Assembly (NCBI GenBank): GCA_006226545.1
Contig: SBGR01000018.1
Coordinates: 1 to 64,000, forward strand
Reading direction: 5' to 3'
Length of the DNA stretch: 64,000 nucleotides
Source of the DNA: Bacteroidota bacterium
Lineage (GTDB): Bacteria > Bacteroidota > Bacteroidia > UBA8524
Of the stretch, positions 58,896-64,000 are shown piece after piece (position 1 is the stretch's first letter; the number at the start of each line of letters is the position of its first letter). The notes below the pieces were generated by a model. That model was not told where the DNA came from. It did not search any database and saw nothing but the letters and a program-made list of their open reading frames with translations. Made by a program: the position numbers and the translations under genes.

Positions 58896-59810
58896 TTAAG
58901 AAACTTTTAACATAGTGCTTTGCGGCTTTGACGGGCGTTTCCGCTTATCGAACCGAATATCCAGTCTTCCTAAAATTACACCTGCCCATCCCGCCTGATT
59001 TACAATAACTAGGTGGCCCATTTTGTTGATAAGCTCCTTTGGTTGTTCTAAAAACGTATGGGTATGACCTCCTAAAATGAGATCGATGTTTTCGCTTTCA
59101 CTAGCCAATTTCATGTCGGAAATTTTTCCCGACTTATAGGCATACCCCAAATGCGATAAACAAATCACGTAATCGCATTTTTTCTCCTCTTTCAACTCCT
59201 TTGCTACTTTGTTAGCCGTGCTAATGGGATCCAGGTAAACTGTTTCACCATACAAGTCTTTCGGCACCAATCCCTCCAACTCAATCCCAATTCCGAAAAT
59301 GCCAATCTTGAGTCCTGATTTCTCAACGATGGTATAGGGAGAAAATTTCCCTTTCAACTCCGTTTTTGAAAAATCATAGTTTGCAATCACAAATGGAAAC
59401 TTGGCATGCGGAAGCTGTTTACTTAAACCCGCCAATCCTCCATCGAAATCGTGGTTACCCAAGGTGGCTGCATCGTAGCCCATTTCCGACATCAACTTAA
59501 ACTCCAGCTCACCGCCAAAGAGGTTGAAGAACGGTGTTCCTTGAAAGATATCGCCCGAATCGAGTAGCAGTACATTCTTCTCGGTCTCGCGTATCTTTTT
59601 GATCATGGCTGCACGCTTCGCCGCGCCTCCTCTTCCCTGCAGTTTCCCACCGTCCATAGGAAAAGGCTCAATTCGGCTATGCCAATCGTTTGTATGCAAT
59701 ATGCACAAGCTAACAGAAGAAGTAGATTCTGCTAACAAGGCCGACGGCATCAAACTGATTCCGGCACCCAGCACCAAAGAACGTTGAATAAATTCCCTGC
59801 GCTTAGTCAA
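58896..59810 (-). CDS. Tat-exported metallophosphoesterase / 5'-nucleotidase catalytic domain
   Basis: 'LCILHTNDWHSRIEPFPMDGG...NVLLLDSGDIFQG...TLGNHDFDGG...LILGGHTHTF'; Tat-like 'TKRREFIQRSLVLGAG'; TTG start at 59810 with AAAGGAGGT upstream. Confidence 0.9.
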   Translation of the reverse strand: MTKRREFIQRSLVLGAGISLMPSALLAESTSSVSLCILHTNDWHSRIEPFPMDGGKLQGRGGAAKRAAMIKKIRETEKNVLLLDSGDIFQGTPFFNLFGGELEFKLMSEMGYDAATLGNHDFDGGLAGLSKQLPHAKFPFVIANYDFSKTELKGKFSPYTIVEKSGLKIGIFGIGIELEGLVPKDLYGETVYLDPISTANKVAKELKEEKKCDYVICLSHLGYAYKSGKISDMKLASESENIDLILGGHTHTFLEQPKELINKMGHLVIVNQAGWAGVILGRLDIRFDKRKRPSKPQSTMLKVS

Positions 59811-60534
59811 GTTGGTACCTCCTTTCTTCAAAAGGCGGGGCTGCACACCATCCTTTGTTGAGCGATTCAATCAAGATATCGCGTAAGAGTCCCATATCAC
59901 TTTGCTTCACGAGGAAGCTTTGCAAGAAATCATAATCGTCGCCACCATTGTACTGGTAGTCTGTACAACACAGTGTATACTTTCTGTTGCTCAGTGCCTT
60001 TCCATCGGCCTTCACCACCAAAACACTGTCCTGTTTTATCTGCAATCCGGAAACCGGATCTCCTCCCTTTTTCGCTAAAAAAGCGGCCAACTGCATCACT
60101 TGAGCACTATCCAGTTGCAAAAGCATCACGCGGTTTTCAAAGGGCATCAATTCATACATTTCGCCACGGGTTACCTTACCCGGACCGATATACGGCCTGC
60201 GTATTCCACCGTTGTTTAAAACGGCGATATCCACAGTCTCTCCACTTCTGTTCGAAACACCGGCTCTGAATAAGTCGGCAGTCCACATACCCAATAGTCC
60301 GTTTGGCTTTTCTTTCACCAATCTATAAGGTAAGGTTCCGAGCGAATCGCCCATCACCTTCTCCATGGAGTCTTTGTAAGGTTGAATTAAGGCCACCAAG
60401 GCGGAGTCTTGAGCGGTATTGCCCGACTCCAACTTCAGGTACGAAGCCTCCACACTGTTCGCTTGCCAAGTAGTATGACAAGCCGATAGCATGGCCAGAC
60501 AAAATCCGTAAAGAAGTGGTTTTGTTAATTTCAT
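59803..60534 (-). CDS. 5'-nucleotidase C-terminal domain lipoprotein
   Basis: lipobox 'CLAMLSACHTTW'; 'TADLFRAGVSNRSGETVDIAVLNNGGIRRPYIGPGKVTRGEMYELMPFENRVMLLQLDSAQV'. Confidence 0.9.
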   Translation of the reverse strand: MKLTKPLLYGFCLAMLSACHTTWQANSVEASYLKLESGNTAQDSALVALIQPYKDSMEKVMGDSLGTLPYRLVKEKPNGLLGMWTADLFRAGVSNRSGETVDIAVLNNGGIRRPYIGPGKVTRGEMYELMPFENRVMLLQLDSAQVMQLAAFLAKKGGDPVSGLQIKQDSVLVVKADGKALSNRKYTLCCTDYQYNGGDDYDFLQSFLVKQSDMGLLRDILIESLNKGWCAAPPFEERRYQLD

Positions 60535-60665
60535 TCCTGTTCAATCCCGAGCAAGGAGTGCAAAGAAATCAAAAAGGAAGTGTACAAAATGTGAATAATG
60601 GGAAAAAGTTTGAGGGAAAAATCAGAAATATTTCCTTAATATACGTGCTAAGGATACTTAGTGTA

Positions 60666-61661
60666 TCAAGGCTTCGCGAAGTATTTATTTCTAAGTTGCC
60701 GAAGTCCAGCGCGTAAGCTCAATTCGCCTAAAGCAATCTGTGAAGAATAGGTGGATAAATCCGTTTTCACGTCCTCATTTTGGTAAAATTGACGAAGCAC
60801 TTCCGAGCGCAATAAGTCATTAAACCAGTCCACTTGTTGTTGGGCTCTGTTCTTATCTAAAAAGCCATTTAAACGCATCGCTCGCTCAAACTCATCCAGT
60901 ATGGTATACAAATCGGCTATGCCCTCTCCTGCCAATGCAGAACAGGTAGCCACTCTCGGTATCCAACCAGAATCGGATGCTTGAAGCAGATGTAAGGCGT
61001 TGCGGTATTCAGCTGCTGCTCTTTTGGCTGCCGGCTTATTATCACCATCGGCTTTGTTGATCACGAGCGCATCGCAGATTTCCATAATGCCTCGCTTGAT
61101 ACCTTGCAACTCATCGCCTGCGCCACTCAGCATCAACAGCAGGAAGAAATCCACCATGCCTTTAACCAAGGTTTCACTCTGCCCTACGCCCACCGTCTCT
61201 ACTACAATGTATTCATAGCCCGCCGCTTCGCAAAGCAAAATGGCCTCACGTGTACGTGCTGCCACACCGCCAAGGGTGCCGCCGGAGGCTGAGGGACGAA
61301 TAAACGCATTGGCGTTGACCGAGAGTCTAGACATCCTCGTTTTATCGCCTAAGATGCTTCCCCTGCTTAAACTAGAGCTTGGATCAACCGCCAGAACAGC
61401 CACCTTTTTATGCAGCTCATCGCATACATAAGTGCCAAAGGCATCGATAAAGGTACTTTTTCCAACACCGGGCACGCCGCTGATGCCCAGCCTGAAGCTT
61501 TGTTTTCCGTGACTTTGTACGGCATGCAGTAATTCTTCAGCTAAAAGGGAATCCGATTCAAGGGTGCTTTCCACCAAGGTAATGGCCTGAGCGAGCATTA
61601 CCCGATCTCCGGCCAAAACTCCGCTGGCATATTCTTGAACCGATTTCCTTTTTCTTGCCAT
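60666..61661 (-). CDS. meaB: methylmalonyl-CoA mutase-associated GTPase MeaB
   Basis: 'RLGISGVPGVGKSTFIDAFGTYV...VLAVDPSSSLSRGSILGDKTRM...VETVGVGQSETLVKGMVDFFLLLMLSGAGDELQGIKRGIMEICDALVINKADGDN'. Confidence 0.97.
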   Translation of the reverse strand: MARKRKSVQEYASGVLAGDRVMLAQAITLVESTLESDSLLAEELLHAVQSHGKQSFRLGISGVPGVGKSTFIDAFGTYVCDELHKKVAVLAVDPSSSLSRGSILGDKTRMSRLSVNANAFIRPSASGGTLGGVAARTREAILLCEAAGYEYIVVETVGVGQSETLVKGMVDFFLLLMLSGAGDELQGIKRGIMEICDALVINKADGDNKPAAKRAAAEYRNALHLLQASDSGWIPRVATCSALAGEGIADLYTILDEFERAMRLNGFLDKNRAQQQVDWFNDLLRSEVLRQFYQNEDVKTDLSTYSSQIALGELSLRAGLRQLRNKYFAKP

Positions 61662-63778
61662 TAAGCTCCGAGTTGTTCTAGTATTTTGATTGCCGCTTGC
61701 GGAATGGCCGTTCCCGGACCAAATACATGCGCTACACCTTGTTCAAAGAGGTAAGGATAGTCTTGTTGTGGAATAACCCCACCAACAACCACCATCATGT
61801 CTTCTCTGCCTAAGCTTTTCAATTCGCCAATAACTTGTGGGACCAAGGTTTTATGACCGGCTGCCAAGCTTGACACACCTAAAATATCCACGTCGTTTTC
61901 CGCCGCTTGCAAGGCTGCTTCCTTTGGCGTTTGGAACAATGGCCCGATGTCCACGTCGAAACCCAAATCAGCAAAACCTGTAGCGATTACCTTGGCACCG
62001 CGGTCGTGACCGTCTTGTCCCATTTTCGCTACCATGATACGCGGCCTGCGCCCTTCTTTTGCAGCGAAGGCATCGGCCAAGGCTCTGGCTTGTTTGAAAT
62101 TATCGTCCATGGCAATCTCTTTAGAATATACTCCGCTGATGCTGCGGATACTGGCTTGGTAGCGACCGTATACCTTTTCCAAGGCATCGCTAATCTCGCC
62201 TAGGCTGGCTCTTTGGCGAGCCGCTGTTATTGCTAAATCAAGTAAGTTACCTTCTCCACTGCGTGCGGCTTCTTCCAATGCTTTTAATGCCAAATCCACC
62301 GCTGCCGTATCGCGTTTCGCCTTCATACCGTTTAGACGGGCAATCTGCTGTTCACGTACTTTGGAGTTGTCTACTTCCAAGATATCGATTTGCGTTTGCT
62401 CATCCACTTGGTAGCGGTTCACTCCCACTATGATCTCTTTTCCCGAATCAATGCGGGCCTGCTTACGTGCTGCTGATTCTTCAATGCGCATTTTAGGCAA
62501 ACCGGATTCAATCGCTTTGGCCATGCCACCCAGCTCTTCTACTTCTTGTATCAAGGTTCGGGCTTTGTCGATGAGCTCTTGGGTTAAGAACTCCACGTAC
62601 TTCGAACCGCCCCAAGGATCAACCACTTTGGTAACCTTGGTTTCTTCTTGAATGTAGATTTGGGTGTTTCGAGCGATACGCGCCGAGAAATCGGTTGGTA
62701 AAGCGATGGCCTCATCCAAGGCATTGGTATGCAAACTTTGAGTACCGCCAAAGGCAGCCGCAAGGGCTTCTATATTGGTACGTGCTATATTATTAAATGG
62801 ATCTTGTTCGGTGAGCGAATAGCCTGAGGTCTGGCAATGCGTGCGCAGGGCTTTCGATTTAGGGTTCTTTGGATTGAATTGATCCAACATCTCCGACCAC
62901 AATACACGGGCTGCTCTCATCTTGGCAATTTCCATGAAATGGTTCATGCCGATGGCCCAGAAGAAGGACAAACGAGGTGCAAATGCGTCGATGTCCAATC
63001 CGGCCGCAATACCGGTGCGGATATAATCCAAACCGTCGGCTAAGGTATAAGCCAACTCAATATCAGCCGTTGCACCGGCCTCTTGCATGTGGTAACCACT
63101 GATGGAAATGCTATTAAAGCGAGGCATCTTCTCTGATGTAAAAGCGAAGATATCTGCGATGATGCGCATGGAAGGTGCCGGTGGATAGATATAGGTATTC
63201 CGTACCATGAACTCCTTGAGGATATCGTTCTGTATGGTTCCCGACAATTGCTCAGGCTTTACGCCCTGCTCTTCGGCAGCTACAATATAAAAAGCCAAAA
63301 CAGGCAATACTGCCCCGTTCATGGTCATGGAAACCGACATCTCATCCAGAGGAATCTGGTCGAAGAGGATTTTCATGTCCTCCACCGAGTCAATGGCTAC
63401 ACCGGCTTTGCCCACATCACCAAATACACGTTCATGGTCTGAATCGTAACCGCGGTGTGTAGCTAAGTCGAAGGCTACCGAAAGACCTTTTTGTCCGGCG
63501 GCCAGGTTTCTTCTGTAAAAAGCATTCGATTCTTCTGCAGTAGAGAATCCGGCATATTGACGAATGGTCCACGGACGAATTGCGTACATGGAAGAATAGG
63601 GTCCTCTCAGGTAAGGCGCTGTGCCTGCACCTGCTCCCAATTGGTTGAAATCTTGAGCGCCTTGAATGACGGCTTCGGTAAAGTTGATGCCCTCCGGCGT
63701 TTCAACAGCTCTATCAGAGGCCATTTGACTAACAACTTTGAACTGCAGATCGGATTTTGAATAGGATTTTCTGCTCAT
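61661..63778 (-). CDS. scpA: methylmalonyl-CoA mutase large subunit
   Basis: '[38 protein letters not shown]...' and B12-binding '[33 protein letters not shown]'. Confidence 0.97.
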   Translation of the reverse strand: MSRKSYSKSDLQFKVVSQMASDRAVETPEGINFTEAVIQGAQDFNQLGAGAGTAPYLRGPYSSMYAIRPWTIRQYAGFSTAEESNAFYRRNLAAGQKGLSVAFDLATHRGYDSDHERVFGDVGKAGVAIDSVEDMKILFDQIPLDEMSVSMTMNGAVLPVLAFYIVAAEEQGVKPEQLSGTIQNDILKEFMVRNTYIYPPAPSMRIIADIFAFTSEKMPRFNSISISGYHMQEAGATADIELAYTLADGLDYIRTGIAAGLDIDAFAPRLSFFWAIGMNHFMEIAKMRAARVLWSEMLDQFNPKNPKSKALRTHCQTSGYSLTEQDPFNNIARTNIEALAAAFGGTQSLHTNALDEAIALPTDFSARIARNTQIYIQEETKVTKVVDPWGGSKYVEFLTQELIDKARTLIQEVEELGGMAKAIESGLPKMRIEESAARKQARIDSGKEIIVGVNRYQVDEQTQIDILEVDNSKVREQQIARLNGMKAKRDTAAVDLALKALEEAARSGEGNLLDLAITAARQRASLGEISDALEKVYGRYQASIRSISGVYSKEIAMDDNFKQARALADAFAAKEGRRPRIMVAKMGQDGHDRGAKVIATGFADLGFDVDIGPLFQTPKEAALQAAENDVDILGVSSLAAGHKTLVPQVIGELKSLGREDMMVVVGGVIPQQDYPYLFEQGVAHVFGPGTAIPQAAIKILEQLGA

Positions 63779-64000
63779 CGTTGCCCCTCCAAAATTGTTC
63801 TTAAGGTATCCACCAAAGGTGATTTAATGTGAATGAAGTAATCCACTCCATTCGATTTGTATTCTGCTTCTTTCTCTCCTGGATGTCCGGCTAAGACCAA
63901 ACTTGCTGTCCCTTTGTTCACTTGCGCTACCGCTGTCTCGTAAGAGGCATCGTCGGCACAGAGTACCAAGATATCTGCTGTTTGGTGCGGAGTACCAGGT
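63775..64000 (-). CDS. mutA: methylmalonyl-CoA mutase small subunit, C-terminal part (5' end beyond window)
   Basis: reading through the window edge gives '[73 protein letters not shown]'; 4-nt overlap with the large subunit. Confidence 0.88.
   Translation of the reverse strand, partial: PGTPHQTADILVLCADDASYETAVAQVNKGTASLVLAGHPGEKEAEYKSNGVDYFIHIKSPLVDTLRTILEGQR

Noticed and set aside
61661-64000. meaB/mutase operon as novel system
   Set aside because: Standard propionate/methylmalonyl-CoA pathway arrangement.

Overview
This is a ~44% GC (by eye) Bacteroidota chromosomal window. It is gene-dense, with about 54 protein genes, one tRNA-Gln(TTG) and several hairpin terminators. I see no CRISPR array, transposase, integrase or phage module. 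Recognisable housekeeping genes include dnaA, recQ, prs, rplY (L25/Ctc), dapF, fbp, folK, an aspartate kinase, a mannose-1-P guanylyltransferase, meaB, the methylmalonyl-CoA mutase large subunit and the 3' part of its small subunit, an acyl-CoA carboxylase beta chain, two YebC paralogs, a Do/HtrA protease and an ECF-type sigma factor. The accessory layer is mainly type IX secretion (T9SS) cargo. It includes a 1463-aa protein with exact 240-nt-period repeats and a 1259-aa type B/gliding-CTD protein, plus two-component proteins, GT-C glycosyltransferases and a lineage-specific envelope cluster at 49.6-53.2 kb. The most unusual signal is a strongly over-represented octamer, TTCGCTAA/TTAGCGAA. I count 26 copies against roughly 2-3 expected from base composition. 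Copies occur in several coding frames, in intergenic DNA and across stop codons, with no strand bias. This resembles a genome-wide word of HIP1, Chi or chromosome-maintenance type. Other candidates are: an 11-bp-phased direct repeat between a membrane-tethered HTH regulator and the giant repeat protein; a sigma/anti-sigma-like/dapF operon divergent from an HtrA protease; a degenerate GT2 + GT-C + TPR fusion; and leaderless-looking TAnnTTTG promoters. All counts and motif calls were made by eye.
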